64,000 nucleotides of DNA from Amycolatopsis sp. CA-128772 (GCF_002904295.1 NZ_PPHG01000005.1:62001-126000); one strand, 5' to 3'; numbered from the stretch's first letter, positions 1 through 8,617 are shown. A program made the numbers and translations. The notes: generated from the letters alone by a model not told the origin.

Positions 1-574
1 GCGACCTTGTCCGCCAGCAGTTCCGCGAGCAGGTTCATGCTGAGCGTGTTCTCGGGCGACACCTTGAGGACGACGGTGTTGCCGGCCAGCAGGGCCGGGA
101 TGATCTTCGCGAGCGCCGAGGAGAACGGCGAGTTCCACGGGATGACCACGGCGACCACGCCGATCGCCTCCCGTCGCACGACCGACCGGAACGGCGCGGC
201 CGGGTCCGACGGTTCGAGCGTCGTTTCCCAGCCGAACTCCGCGGCCGCCGTCAGGAACGCGTTGGCCTGCCGGGTCAGGCCGGACTGGCCGGCCTCGGTG
301 AACCACAGCGCCGAACCGTTCTCCGCGGTGATCAGTGCGGCGATCTCGTCCGCGCGCTTCTCGCGCAGGCTCGCCAGCCGCCGGAGCGCCGCGATGCGGT
401 CCGCGGGCGGGGTGTGCGGCCACGGCCCTTCGTCGAAGGCGCGGCGCGCGGCCGCGACAGCGCGGTCGACGTCGGCGGGCAGTGCCTGCGCGGCGCGGCC
501 GATGACGGAATTGTCGTGCGGGACCGGATGTCCAGCAGATCGGTGCTGCTCGGGGTGGTCCACGTGCCCTCGAA
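1..574 (-). pseudogene. Aldehyde dehydrogenase, N-terminal part, 5'-truncated and frameshifted
   Basis: Read leftwards from 574, the frame gives FEGTWTTPSSTDLLDIRS, the usual start of an NAD-dependent aldehyde dehydrogenase. It then changes frame at a short GGG run (plus strand 520-522) into HDNSVIGRAAQALPADV and continues to the window edge. The family motif NSPFSSALAKIIPALLAGN is visible in the second frame. Restoring one base in the run would join the two as RSPHDNSVIG, so this is a one-base deletion or a sequencing error. About eight residues and a start codon are missing at the 5' end, where the reading runs straight into the TetR gene. The catalytic cysteine and the C-terminal half lie beyond the left edge. 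The family oxidises aldehydes to acids; the substrate cannot be told. Confidence 0.75.
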
Positions 575-598
575 CTGCTGCTGACGACGGGCGCCCGC

Positions 599-1096
599 AT
601 GCTCGCCGACGACCCCGCCACGAGCATCGCGGCGATCGCGGCGGCGGCGGGCGTGGACCGCCGGACGGTCTACCGCCGCTTCGCGGGCCGCGAAGAGCTC
701 CTGGCAGCGGTGTACCAGGCCCGCCTGACCGCGATCGAGGCGGCGATCGAAGCCGCCCGGCTCCGCGAAGCGCCGGTGCCGGTGGCCCTGCACCGGTACG
801 TGGAGGGAATCGTCGGCGTCAACCGCACCTGGCCGACCGAGGTGAGCCGGATGCGCTCCGACCCGGAAATCTGGGCCCGCCGCCTGCGCGCGATCGACGA
901 GGTGGACCGGTTCCTGCACCGCGCCACGGACGAAGGCGTCCTCCGGCCGGGCCTGCCGGACCGCTGGCCCGGCAACGTGCTCGGCCGGCTGGTGCAGCTG
1001 TCCACCCGCGACCTGCCCGGGCTGAGCGACGCCCAGGCTGCCGACGTCATCGTCGACACGTTCCTGCGCGCCTTCGGGAAAACCGAGACCGGCTAG
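599..1096 (+). CDS. TetR-family regulator, N-terminally clipped
   Basis: This 165-residue protein has a TetR helix-turn-helix (TSIAAIAAAAGVDRRTVYRRF, residues about 8-28) followed by an all-helical ligand-binding region. ATG 599 is the only conventional start. In-frame coding similarity continues upstream to about 566 (ALELLLTTGAR), which is the first TetR helix, but no ATG, GTG or TTG occurs in that frame between 599 and the stop at 503-505. The first helix is therefore only partly encoded or lacks a start. The adjacent, oppositely oriented aldehyde dehydrogenase is clipped at the same place, so a deletion probably removed the shared promoter and both N-termini. The regulator may be non-functional. 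Confidence 0.6.
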   Translation: MLADDPATSIAAIAAAAGVDRRTVYRRFAGREELLAAVYQARLTAIEAAIEAARLREAPVPVALHRYVEGIVGVNRTWPTEVSRMRSDPEIWARRLRAIDEVDRFLHRATDEGVLRPGLPDRWPGNVLGRLVQLSTRDLPGLSDAQAADVIVDTFLRAFGKTETG

Positions 1097-1120
1097 GTCG
1101 AGTGTCGAACAGGCAGACGC

Positions 1121-2929
1121 TCAGCCGGCCCGCTGGTGCCGGCCCGGGGCGTTCGTCCCGGTGTCCGACCCCGAAAGCGCCCGGGCCGTGTTGACCAGCC
1201 CGACCATGCTGAACGCCTGCGGCGTGTTCCCCACCTGGCGGCGCGCCTCGGTGTCGTACTCCTCCGACAGCAGCCCGACGTCGTTGCGCAGGCCCAGCAA
1301 CTGCTCGAACAACCCGCGCGCCTCGGCCGTGCGCCCGGTTGCGTTCAGCGCGTCCGCGAGCCAGAAGCTGCACGCCAGGAAGCTGCCTTCGCCGCCCGGC
1401 AGCCCGTCGACGCCGCCGTCCGCGTCGGCGTCGTAGCGCCGGACGAAGCCGCCGTGGGCCAGTTCCGCGCGCACCGCGTCGACCGTTCCGCGTACGCGGG
1501 GGTCGTCGGCGGGCAGGAAGCCGACGCGGGGGATGAGGAGCAGGGCCGCGTCCAGGCCGCGGGAGCCGTAGAACTGGGTGAAGGTGTTGCGGTCGGCGTC
1601 GTAACCGTGGGTGCAGACGTCCTGGTGGATCTTCGCCCGCAGGGCGCGCCAGCGGTCGGCCGGGCCGTCGAGGCCGTGGTCCTGCACGGTGTGCACCGCG
1701 CGGTCGACACCCGCCCAGGCCATCACCTTGGAGTGCACGAAGTGCCGCCGCGGGCCGCGGACCTCCCACAGGCTGTTGTCCGGCTGGTCCCACTGGCCTT
1801 CGAGGAAGTCGAGCAGGCCGCGCTGCAGGTCCCAGGCCGGGTGGGAGGTCGGGAGACCGGCCTCGCGGACCAGGTGGAGGCCGTCGAGGACCTCGCCCCA
1901 GACGTCTAGCTGGAACTGGCCGGCCGCGGCGTTGCCGACCCGGACCGGCGTCGAACCCTCGTAGCCGGACAGCCAGTCCAACGTGGCCTCGGGCAGCCGG
2001 CGGGTGCCGTCGGGGCCGTACATGATCCGCAGGCCGGCGGGGTCGCCGGCGGCGGCGCGGACGAGCCATTCGCGCCAGGCGCGGGCTTCGTCGTGGTAGC
2101 CGGTGCCGATCAGGGCCTGCAGCGTGAAAGTGGCGTCGCGCAGCCAGCAGTAGCGGTAGTCCCAGTTGCGTTCCCCGCCGAGCTGCTCGGGCAGCGACGT
2201 CGTCGCGGCGGCCAGGATCCCGCCGGTCGGGGCGTAGGTGAGGGCCTTCAAGGTGATCAGGGCGCGGCGCACCTCGGCCTGCCACGGCCCGGTGTAGCGG
2301 CACCGGCCGATCCAGTCCGCCCAGAACCGTTCGGTGTCGGCCAGCGCGGTTTCGGCGTCGGCGCTCTTCGGCCGCGGCCGGTACGACGCGCCGTGCGTGA
2401 GGACGAACGGGATGCGGTCCCCGGCGGCGACGGTGAACTCGGCGTGGGTGGCCAGGTCCTCGCCGCGCAGCGGGACCGGCGTGCGGACGCGGATCACGTC
2501 GGGGCCGGCCACCGCGACCAGTTCGTCGTCTTCGCGCCGGACCCACGGGGTGACCGAGCCGTAGTCGAACCGCAGCCGCAGCAGCATCCGCATCGGCACC
2601 CGCCCGGTCACGCCTTCGACGATCCGGACGACGTCGGCGGCCTCACCGCGCGGCGGCATGAAGTCCAGGACGCGGACGGTGCCGCCCGCGGTGTCCCATT
2701 CGGACGACATGATCAGCGAGTCGCCGCGGTACGAGCGCCGGGTGGCGGGCCCACCGGACGCCGGGGCGAGCCGCCAGGTCCCGGCCTGCTCGTCGTGCAG
2801 GAGGGCCGCGAAACAGGCGGGGGAGTCGAAGCGCGGCAGGCACAGCCAGTCGATCGCGCCGTCGCGGGACAGCAGCGCGGCCGTGTGCAGGTCGCCGAGC
2901 AGGGCGTAGTCCTCGATCGGGGGCGCCAT
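1121..2929 (-). CDS. Glycoside hydrolase family 15 protein (glucoamylase/trehalase type)
   Basis: The 602-residue protein starts MAPPIEDYALLGD, followed by SRDGAIDWLCLPRFDSPACF, typical of the N-terminal beta-sandwich of bacterial GH15 enzymes. The (alpha/alpha)6 barrel carries NWDYRYCWLRDATFT near residue 255 and LWEVRGPRRHFVHSKVMAW near 385, which holds the likely general-acid Glu. LLSEEYD near 551 holds the likely base Glu. There is no signal peptide, so the enzyme is cytoplasmic and probably acts on internal alpha-glucans or trehalose. The start codon lies 5 bp after the stop of the glucose dehydrogenase gene, and both are probably one transcript. A glucose-releasing hydrolase next to a glucose-oxidising enzyme makes biochemical sense. 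Whether it prefers trehalose or glucan cannot be read from the sequence. Confidence 0.9.
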   Translation of the reverse strand: MAPPIEDYALLGDLHTAALLSRDGAIDWLCLPRFDSPACFAALLHDEQAGTWRLAPASGGPATRRSYRGDSLIMSSEWDTAGGTVRVLDFMPPRGEAADVVRIVEGVTGRVPMRMLLRLRFDYGSVTPWVRREDDELVAVAGPDVIRVRTPVPLRGEDLATHAEFTVAAGDRIPFVLTHGASYRPRPKSADAETALADTERFWADWIGRCRYTGPWQAEVRRALITLKALTYAPTGGILAAATTSLPEQLGGERNWDYRYCWLRDATFTLQALIGTGYHDEARAWREWLVRAAAGDPAGLRIMYGPDGTRRLPEATLDWLSGYEGSTPVRVGNAAAGQFQLDVWGEVLDGLHLVREAGLPTSHPAWDLQRGLLDFLEGQWDQPDNSLWEVRGPRRHFVHSKVMAWAGVDRAVHTVQDHGLDGPADRWRALRAKIHQDVCTHGYDADRNTFTQFYGSRGLDAALLLIPRVGFLPADDPRVRGTVDAVRAELAHGGFVRRYDADADGGVDGLPGGEGSFLACSFWLADALNATGRTAEARGLFEQLLGLRNDVGLLSEEYDTEARRQVGNTPQAFSMVGLVNTARALSGSDTGTNAPGRHQRAG

Positions 2930-2934
2930 GGCGG

Positions 2935-3987
2935 TCAGTGCTCGCCGGCCAGGTCGAGGACGACCTTGACGTCGTCGGCTGCGGCCTCGAAGGCGTCGGG
3001 CGCCTCCTCCAGCGGGACCCGCCGGGTGACGAGGCCGGCCAGCCAGTCCAGGTCCGCGCGGCCGAGGGCGTCGGCGGCGGCGTGGTAATGGCGGAGGTTG
3101 GCGTTGACCGAGCCGATGACGACGTCGTTCTCCAGGACGAGTTCGCGGTTGATGGTCCCGGCGTCCACGGTCAGGCTCCGGCCGGTGGGGGAGACGCCGG
3201 TCAGGCAGACGATGCCGTAGGAGCCGATGCCGGCCATCGCGTCGAACACCAGCGAGCCGACGCCGGTGGCCTCCAGGACGATGTCCGGCTCGAGGCCGGG
3301 CAGCACCTTCTCGATCGGGTCGTGGTGGTAGGTCGCGCCGAGCTGCTCGACCAGCCGGGGCTTGGGGCCGTCGGTGACGCGGTCGAGGACGTGGACGTCG
3401 AGGCCGCGCTGGACGCCCAGCAGCGCGCCGAGCAGCCCGATCGGGCCCGCGCCGGTCACCAGCACCCGCCGCGGCTCGAACCAGGCGCGTTCGCCGACGC
3501 GCTGGAGCTGCTCCCACGCCTTCGCGACGACCGTGGTCGGTTCCATCAGCATGCCGACGTCCCGCAGCCGCGGGTCGAGGCGCACCGCGTAGTCCGCCTC
3601 GACGGTCCACAGCTCGCTGCCGTAGCCGTCGATTTCCTTGATGCCGCGCTCGGTGTAGCGGCCGTTGCGGCACATGTCGAACTCGCCGGCCGCGCACGCG
3701 CCGCACGGCACCGGATCGGGCCGCCGGACGACGCCGACGACGAGGTCGCCTTCGGCGAAGCCGCCGGCCGGTTCGAGCACCTGACCGAGTGACTCGTGCC
3801 CCAGCACCAGGCGATCCCGGCCCGGCGGCGCCCAGCCGTACTCGCCGCGGGCGATCTCCTTGTCCGTGCCGCACACGCCGAGCGCGAGACCCCGCACGAG
3901 CAGCTCGCCCTCGCCCGGCTGCGGATCGGGCACCGTGCCGACCCGCAGGGACCCCTGCTGTTCCGGCACGACGGTCAACGCGCGCAT
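2935..3987 (-). CDS. Zinc-dependent glucose 1-dehydrogenase-like MDR protein
   Basis: The 350-residue medium-chain dehydrogenase starts MRALTVVPEQQ after a GGGAGGGAGCGAAG ribosome-binding region. A longer in-frame extension to 4203 was not used because it crosses the intergenic region. CGTDKEI near residue 38 and GHES near 64 supply catalytic zinc ligands. Cysteines around CGACAAGEFDMC near 100 are consistent with a structural zinc lobe. GAGPIGLLGALLG near 176 is the nucleotide-binding fold. The layout matches the glucose dehydrogenases of archaea and actinomycetes that oxidise D-glucose to gluconolactone with NAD(P). It is the first gene of a two-gene operon with the GH15 hydrolase. A related sugar or polyol could be the true substrate. 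Confidence 0.85.
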   Translation of the reverse strand: MRALTVVPEQQGSLRVGTVPDPQPGEGELLVRGLALGVCGTDKEIARGEYGWAPPGRDRLVLGHESLGQVLEPAGGFAEGDLVVGVVRRPDPVPCGACAAGEFDMCRNGRYTERGIKEIDGYGSELWTVEADYAVRLDPRLRDVGMLMEPTTVVAKAWEQLQRVGERAWFEPRRVLVTGAGPIGLLGALLGVQRGLDVHVLDRVTDGPKPRLVEQLGATYHHDPIEKVLPGLEPDIVLEATGVGSLVFDAMAGIGSYGIVCLTGVSPTGRSLTVDAGTINRELVLENDVVIGSVNANLRHYHAAADALGRADLDWLAGLVTRRVPLEEAPDAFEAAADDVKVVLDLAGEH

Positions 3988-4162
3988 TCTTCGCTCCCTC
4001 CCGCGACGGCTCGCGGCGGCTGGTCCTCCGGCACCGGGTTTGACGCGCGAGGGCGGCGCAAAACATGCGACCGGCGACGCATCGGTGGACAAACCCGACG
4101 AGGGGTGCAGACGGGGACCTACCAGCCACAACGCCGTTACCCGATAGGGTGAATAACGCGCG

Positions 4163-4211
4163 AAAAAAGGTGGTGCCGGTCCGGTTCTCCGGAACGGCAC
4201 CACCTTTTTCG
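4163..4211. terminator. Bidirectional rho-independent terminator
   Basis: A perfect GGTGGTGCCG / CGGCACCACC stem encloses a loop that itself folds on TCCG/CGGA. It has an A-run on the left and a T-run on the right, so it can work on either strand. It lies just past the stop of the LPMO gene, which reads leftwards into it. Confidence 0.9.
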
Positions 4212-4217
4212 GAATTG

Positions 4218-4880
4218 CTAGCTGAAATTCACGTCACTGCACCACATGTACGTCTGGTCCTGGTGCGAAGCCTGCCAGATCGTGAACACGATGTGGTGGC
4301 CCTTGTACCCGCCGGAGGTCTGGACGTCGAACGTGATGTCCTTCGCCGGGGCGTACCGGCCGGTCTGCGTGATGAAGTCGAGGTTGCCCCAGCCGAGGCG
4401 CTGGGTGGTGGGGTCGAACCCGTTCTTGCTGACGTAGACCCGGAAGTAGTCGGCGCCGTGGCTGGCCTGGTCGTACAGGTGCATCGAGAAGTTCGCGCCG
4501 AGGTTGCTGGTCCGCCACGCACCCGGGGTGTTCAGGGAGTTGTTGCGCGCCAGGGCATTGCTGCAGAGCTGGCCGTCGGGGGTGGCGCCCTGGAAGTTGC
4601 CCTTGAGCCCGTCCCGCAGCGCGCTCATCCAGTTCCACATGGTGTCGGCGTTGGCCTGGAAAGCCTGGTAGCACATGGGATCCTGCTGCTGCATGGCCGG
4701 ATTCGTGTGCTGGTTGCCCCAGTCCTGCCAGCACTGGTAGGCGCGGGTGCGGGGACTGACGATGGTGCCGTGCGCCGAAGCGGCCGGGACCCCGACGAAC
4801 AGGCAGGTCAGCAGGGCGATGACGAGTGCGATGACGCTCCGCCGTCCGGTGCCGGACCGGGAGGTGCCGCGCATACGCAT
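4218..4880 (-). CDS. Secreted AA10 lytic polysaccharide monooxygenase
   Basis: This 220-residue precursor has a signal peptide with a basic start, a hydrophobic stretch (VIALVIALLTCLFVGV) and cleavage after AASA at residue 36. That leaves a mature N-terminal histidine in HGTIVSP, the copper-brace residue of LPMOs. The rest is a single AA10 domain of about 184 residues with the typical end (FTIWQASHQDQTYMWCSDVNF pattern) and no extra binding module. Such enzymes oxidatively cleave crystalline chitin or cellulose outside the cell. The start ATG at 4880 has GGAGG 7 bp upstream. A CebR-type operator lies 45 bp upstream, which favours cellulose as the inducing substrate. Confidence 0.93.
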   Translation of the reverse strand: MRMRGTSRSGTGRRSVIALVIALLTCLFVGVPAASAHGTIVSPRTRAYQCWQDWGNQHTNPAMQQQDPMCYQAFQANADTMWNWMSALRDGLKGNFQGATPDGQLCSNALARNNSLNTPGAWRTSNLGANFSMHLYDQASHGADYFRVYVSKNGFDPTTQRLGWGNLDFITQTGRYAPAKDITFDVQTSGGYKGHHIVFTIWQASHQDQTYMWCSDVNFS

Positions 4881-4924
4881 GATGGGCCTCCATTCTCGGA
4901 TGAATCGAGCGTTGGTGATCCATG

Positions 4925-4938
4925 TGGGAGCGCTCCCA
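4925..4938. promoter_or_regulatory. CebR-type operator (TGGGAGCGCTCCCA)
   Basis: The 14-bp perfect palindrome TGGGAGCGCTCCCA is identical to the box bound by the LacI-family repressor CebR, which controls cellulose and cello-oligosaccharide genes in Streptomyces. It lies upstream of the LPMO start. That gene is therefore expected to be repressed until cellobiose or cellotriose is present. No cebR gene occurs in this window. Confidence 0.88.
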
Positions 4939-5104
4939 GCGTAGGGAGCAGCGTATACGTGGCCCGGCAAAAGTTCAACCAAGAAATCGGCCAGTGTGGC
5001 AGCCGGTTACCTGTTCGGTTGAGCGGCGGCGTACTCCTCCTCGCCGGCGGGCTCGAGCCTGCTGGGCCGCGACCGCCGTCGCCGAAGCCGGGGAGCCCAG
5101 CAAC

Positions 5105-5130
5105 AAGTAGTTGTTGTGCAACAATTACTT
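5105..5130. promoter_or_regulatory. Palindromic operator of the MFS-MarR operon
   Basis: The near-perfect 26-bp inverted repeat has arms AAGTA and TACTT outside the core TTGTTG-TG-CAACAA. It ends one base before the ATG of the transporter gene, and a MarR regulator is encoded immediately downstream. AACAAT at 5119-5124 could serve as a -10 element for a transcript starting at the ATG. Binding by the downstream MarR protein is inferred. Confidence 0.78.
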
Positions 5131-5131
5131 G

Positions 5132-6538
5132 ATGGCCACCCCGCCTCCGCGCGGCCGGACCGTCGTGCTGCTGACGTGCTGCCTGAGCGTGGTCGTGGCC
5201 GGGCTGGACACCACGATCGCCAACGTGGCCCTCCCGTCCATCCGGCAGTCGCTGAACGCGCCGGTCAGCGGCCTGCAGTGGGTGGTCGACGCCTACGTCG
5301 TGGTGCTCGCCTGCCTGCTGCTGCTCGCGGGCTCGGTGGCCGACCGGTTCGGCCGCCGCCGGGTGTTCCAGGCCGGGCTCGGGGTGTTTTCGCTCGGCTC
5401 GCTGCTGTGCGGCCTCGCGCCCTCGCTCGGTGCGCTGGTCGGGTTCCGCGCGCTGCAGGCGGTCGGTGGCGCGATGCTGAACCCGGTCGCGATGTCGATC
5501 ATCGCCACCACCTTCACCGACCCGAAGGAGCGGGCCCGCGCGGTGGGTACGTGGGGCGCGGTGGCCGGCCTGGGCGGTGCCTGCGGCCCGGTGCTCGGCG
5601 GGCTGCTGGTCAGCGGCCTCGGGTGGCGGTCCATCTTCTGGGTCAACGTGCCGATCGGCCTGCTGGCCATCGTCCTGACGCGGCGGTTCGTCCCCGAGTC
5701 CCGGGCGGCGCGCGGCAGGCGGTTCGACCCGCTCGGCCAGCTGCTGGTCGTCACGTTCCTCGGTCCGGTGACCGCCGCCGTCATCGAAGGGCCCCGGCAC
5801 GGCTGGACGTCACCGCTGATCGTCGGGCTGTTCGCGCTGGCCGCCGTCTCGGTGTGCGGCCTGGTGGTGACCGAGTCGCGGCGCGCCGACCCGCTGGTGG
5901 ACGTCCGGTTCTTCCGCAGCCCGGCGTTCTCCGGGGCGGCGGTCATCGCGGTGGCCGCACTGGCGGCCGTGGTCGGGTTCCTCTTCCTGAACACGCTCTA
6001 CCTGCAGGAAGTCCGCGGCTACAGCGCGCTGCACGCCGGCCTGCTCACCCTGCCGATGGCCGCCGCGGGAGCGGGGTTCGCGATGGTGTCCGGGCGCATC
6101 GTGGCGGCCCGGGGCGCCCGGCTGCCGCTCGTGCTGGCCGGGCTGCTGCTGGCGACCGGTACCGGCCTGCTCGCCGGCACCGGGCCCGGCACCCCCGCCG
6201 GCTACCTCGTCCTCGCCTACCTGCTGTTCGGGGCCGGGTTCGGCCTGGTCGGCACCCCGATGACCACCGCGGCGCTGGCCGGGATGCCCCGCGACCAGGC
6301 CGGGGTCGCCGGGGCGATCGCGTCGACCTGCCGCCAGACCGGCGGGGCGATCGGCGTGGCGGTGTGCGGATCGCTGCTCGCGGCCGGCGCGGCCACCGCG
6401 ACGGCGTGGGCCGTGCTGACCGGCTGCGGCGTCGCGGTGGTGCTGCTCGGCCTGCTCTCGACCGGCCGCCGGGCCCGCGCGCACGCGGAATACAGTGGCC
6501 GCCGGCTGCACCCGCAAGGCATGGACGTGGCCCGATGA
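5132..6538 (+). CDS. MFS drug exporter, DHA2 (14-TM) type
   Basis: This is a roughly 468-residue multispan protein with motif A-like DRFGRRRVFQ after the second helix and the DHA2 signature LDTTIANVALPSI in helix 1. It is a proton-driven efflux pump of the EmrB/QacA class, usually exporting drugs or the cell's own secondary metabolites. I chose ATG 5132 over the TTG at 5111 because the TTG lies inside the operator. No ribosome-binding site precedes either codon, so a leaderless message is plausible. The stop codon overlaps the start of the MarR gene (ATGA), giving a self-regulated exporter operon. The exported compound is unknown. Confidence 0.92.
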   Translation: MATPPPRGRTVVLLTCCLSVVVAGLDTTIANVALPSIRQSLNAPVSGLQWVVDAYVVVLACLLLLAGSVADRFGRRRVFQAGLGVFSLGSLLCGLAPSLGALVGFRALQAVGGAMLNPVAMSIIATTFTDPKERARAVGTWGAVAGLGGACGPVLGGLLVSGLGWRSIFWVNVPIGLLAIVLTRRFVPESRAARGRRFDPLGQLLVVTFLGPVTAAVIEGPRHGWTSPLIVGLFALAAVSVCGLVVTESRRADPLVDVRFFRSPAFSGAAVIAVAALAAVVGFLFLNTLYLQEVRGYSALHAGLLTLPMAAAGAGFAMVSGRIVAARGARLPLVLAGLLLATGTGLLAGTGPGTPAGYLVLAYLLFGAGFGLVGTPMTTAALAGMPRDQAGVAGAIASTCRQTGGAIGVAVCGSLLAAGAATATAWAVLTGCGVAVVLLGLLSTGRRARAHAEYSGRRLHPQGMDVAR

Positions 6539-6948
6539 ACCCCGAACCGAGCACGGCGGCGCAGGCCTGGACGGCGATGCTGGCCTTCGTCACCGGCCAG
6601 GACCGGCTGCGCGCCCTGCGCCTCGAGCTGGACCTCGGCGTGGGCAAGGCCGAACTGCTGATCAAGCTCGCCCAGGCCCCGATGACCCTGCGCGAGGTCG
6701 CCCAGGCCGCGGAGGTGGACCCATCGGCGGCGACGGTGGCGGTCGACCGCCTGGAACGCCGCGGGCTGGCCGAGCGCCGGGCCCACCCCGGCGACAAGCG
6801 CAGCCGGCTGGTCCACCTCACGGAGGCCGGGCTGCAGGCCGCCGCCACCGCTCGGCGCATTCTCACGGAACCGCCGCCGGCGCTGGCCGCACTGGACGCC
6901 GGCGACCTGGCCGCCCTGACCCGCATTTTCGCCACGCTCAACGCGTGA
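6535..6948 (+). CDS. MarR-family regulator
   Basis: The 137-residue protein has the winged-helix pattern MTLREVAQAAEVDPSAATVAVDRLERRGLAERR, followed by HPGDKRSRLVHLT, the wing of MarR proteins. It is translationally coupled to the MFS exporter through a 4-bp overlap. Its likely target is the palindrome directly ahead of the exporter, so it would repress its own operon until a toxic ligand binds. Confidence 0.92.
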   Translation: MNPEPSTAAQAWTAMLAFVTGQDRLRALRLELDLGVGKAELLIKLAQAPMTLREVAQAAEVDPSAATVAVDRLERRGLAERRAHPGDKRSRLVHLTEAGLQAAATARRILTEPPPALAALDAGDLAALTRIFATLNA

Positions 6949-7143
6949 CTCCCGGCCGGCCGCCTCGCCGGGCACAAAAAGATGGCGGCGGCCGGCCGCG
7001 GCGACCTTCGCGCCTGCCGCCCCGACGGCAGGGTGATCGCCACGGCGAGCCGCCGCCTACCCCGGACGAGCCCGCATCCAGGACCCGTCTCCTCTGACGT
7101 GCCCACGGGCGCCGGATCTCAATCATGTGCCCCGGGGATCGGG

Positions 7144-8037
7144 TCAGCCGCGGGCGGTCAGCTCCAGCAACCGGCCGGTCAGGTCGAGGAGTTCTTCGAC
7201 GCTGCCGATCAGGTAGGAGAGGTCGACGAACGTGTGGTCCGGCGCGATCAGCTCGACGACCTTGGTGACCGAGGCGGCGATGGTTTCCAGGTCCGTGCCG
7301 GGCGCGACGTTCACCCGCAGGGCCACACCGAGCGCCTGCGGGTCGCGGCCGGCCTGCTCGGCTTCCGCCCGCAGGTTCGCCAGGGTGCCGGTGAGCACGT
7401 CGGCGGGGAACGCTTCGGGGATCGACCAGGCGGGCAGCCAGCCGTCCGCCCGCCGGGCGACCCGCTGCAGCGCCTTTCCGCCGAACCCGGCCAGGTAGAC
7501 GGGCGGCTTGCGCACCGGCTTCAGGTCGACGTGGCTTTCCGGGATCGTGTAGCCGACGCCTTCGTGCGACACGAGGTCCTCGGTCCACCACGTCTCGAGG
7601 AGGTCGAGCAGGTCGTCGAGCCGCTTGCCGCGTTCGCCCATGGGCACGCCGACGGCGGCGTACTCGTCGGGCGACCAGCCGATGCCGAAGCCGGGGATCA
7701 GCCGGCCGTTGCTCGCCACGTCGATGCTGGTCAGCAGGCGCGCGAGGTTCGCGGGCTGGTACTGGGTCGCGTTGATCGTGCTGGAGCCGAGCACCGCGGT
7801 CTCGGTCACGGCGGCGGCGATGGCCAGCGCGGTGAAGGGATCCTGCGCGGTGTGGAACTCCTCGGGCATGGTCTCGTAGCCCGGGTAGGGCACGACCGGG
7901 GCGACGGGCGACAGCAGCCGGTCGCCGACCCAGAACCCGGCCGCCCCCGCCCGCTCCGCCTCGCGCGCGTAGTGCGCGATCCCGCCCGGCGTGGCCGCCG
8001 CCTTGCCGAACACCGGAAGGCTGAACCCAAGTGGCAT
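7144..8037 (-). CDS. LLM-class (luciferase-like) flavin/F420 oxidoreductase
   Basis: The 297-residue TIM-barrel protein starts MPLGFSLPVFGKAAA after a GGGGAGAAGC ribosome-binding site. It contains GFGIGWSPDEYAAVGVPMGERGKRLDD, the conserved block of actinobacterial LLM enzymes, and GKALQRVARRADGW further on. Members use FMN or, often in actinomycetes, cofactor F420 to oxidise or reduce small molecules. It stands alone, facing away from the DGPF-sigma pair, and nothing nearby suggests a substrate. Confidence 0.88.
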   Translation of the reverse strand: MPLGFSLPVFGKAAATPGGIAHYAREAERAGAAGFWVGDRLLSPVAPVVPYPGYETMPEEFHTAQDPFTALAIAAAVTETAVLGSSTINATQYQPANLARLLTSIDVASNGRLIPGFGIGWSPDEYAAVGVPMGERGKRLDDLLDLLETWWTEDLVSHEGVGYTIPESHVDLKPVRKPPVYLAGFGGKALQRVARRADGWLPAWSIPEAFPADVLTGTLANLRAEAEQAGRDPQALGVALRVNVAPGTDLETIAASVTKVVELIAPDHTFVDLSYLIGSVEELLDLTGRLLELTARG

Positions 8038-8254
8038 TGCTTCTCCCCTGGAGTGTGAACGGACCGTGTCGGCCCTGCTGCCACTAGTACTCGCATTTAG
8101 TTGCTCGTTCAAGCAGTTCTCACGCCGAGGTGGGCATTAGGCTCGGCCGCCGCGGGCGCGCGAAGTTCTTCCGGGGCCGTGTCGATCCGCGCGCCGCCCG
8201 TTCGACCAGGGGGCGCGAAGGCCGGGAAGCGGCCCGCGGGAGAAGGAGCAGACG

Positions 8255-8617
8255 ATGGCGAAGTACCTGCTGGTCATGCGGGGCACCGACGAGTCGAACG
8301 CGGCCATGATGGCGAACATCGACGAGATGATGGCCACGAGCCGCCAGTTCATCGAGGACCTGCTGAAGGCCGGCGTCTACGTCGCGGCCGAAGGGCTCGA
8401 CGATCCGCAGCAGGGTGTCGTCGTCGACTTCGGTGGCGAGACGCCGGTGGTTACGGACGGGCCGTACGGGGAGACCAAGGAGCTGTTCGGCGGGTTCTTC
8501 CTGATCGACGTCGCCTCGAAGGAGGAGGCGGTCGAGTGGGCCAAGCGCGTCCCGGCGGCGCCCGGGGCGAAGGTCGAGGTCCGGCGGGTGCCCGGAAGCG
8601 ACGAGGTCCCGCAGTGA
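8255..8617 (+). CDS. YCII/DGPF-domain protein
   Basis: The 120-residue protein starts MAKYLLVMRGTDES and carries the family hallmark DGPYGETKELFGGFFLIDV at about residues 68-86. GGGAGAAGGAGCAGACG lies before the start. DGPF proteins are small ferredoxin-like-fold proteins of unknown activity, conserved beside ECF42 sigma factors. The stop overlaps the sigma gene start (GTGA), so the two are co-translated. It probably works with that sigma factor as a sensor or effector. Confidence 0.93.
   Translation: MAKYLLVMRGTDESNAAMMANIDEMMATSRQFIEDLLKAGVYVAAEGLDDPQQGVVVDFGGETPVVTDGPYGETKELFGGFFLIDVASKEEAVEWAKRVPAAPGAKVEVRRVPGSDEVPQ

Noticed and set aside
332..919. A 195-codon minus-strand open frame as a separate gene
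   Set aside because: Only its middle matches a protein (the ALDH start at 520-574); the rest is antisense to the TetR gene.
2930..4129. N-terminal extension fused in frame to the GH15 hydrolase
   Set aside because: The open frame continues upstream, but it runs through the glucose dehydrogenase gene in another frame; the hydrolase domain begins cleanly at ATG 2929.
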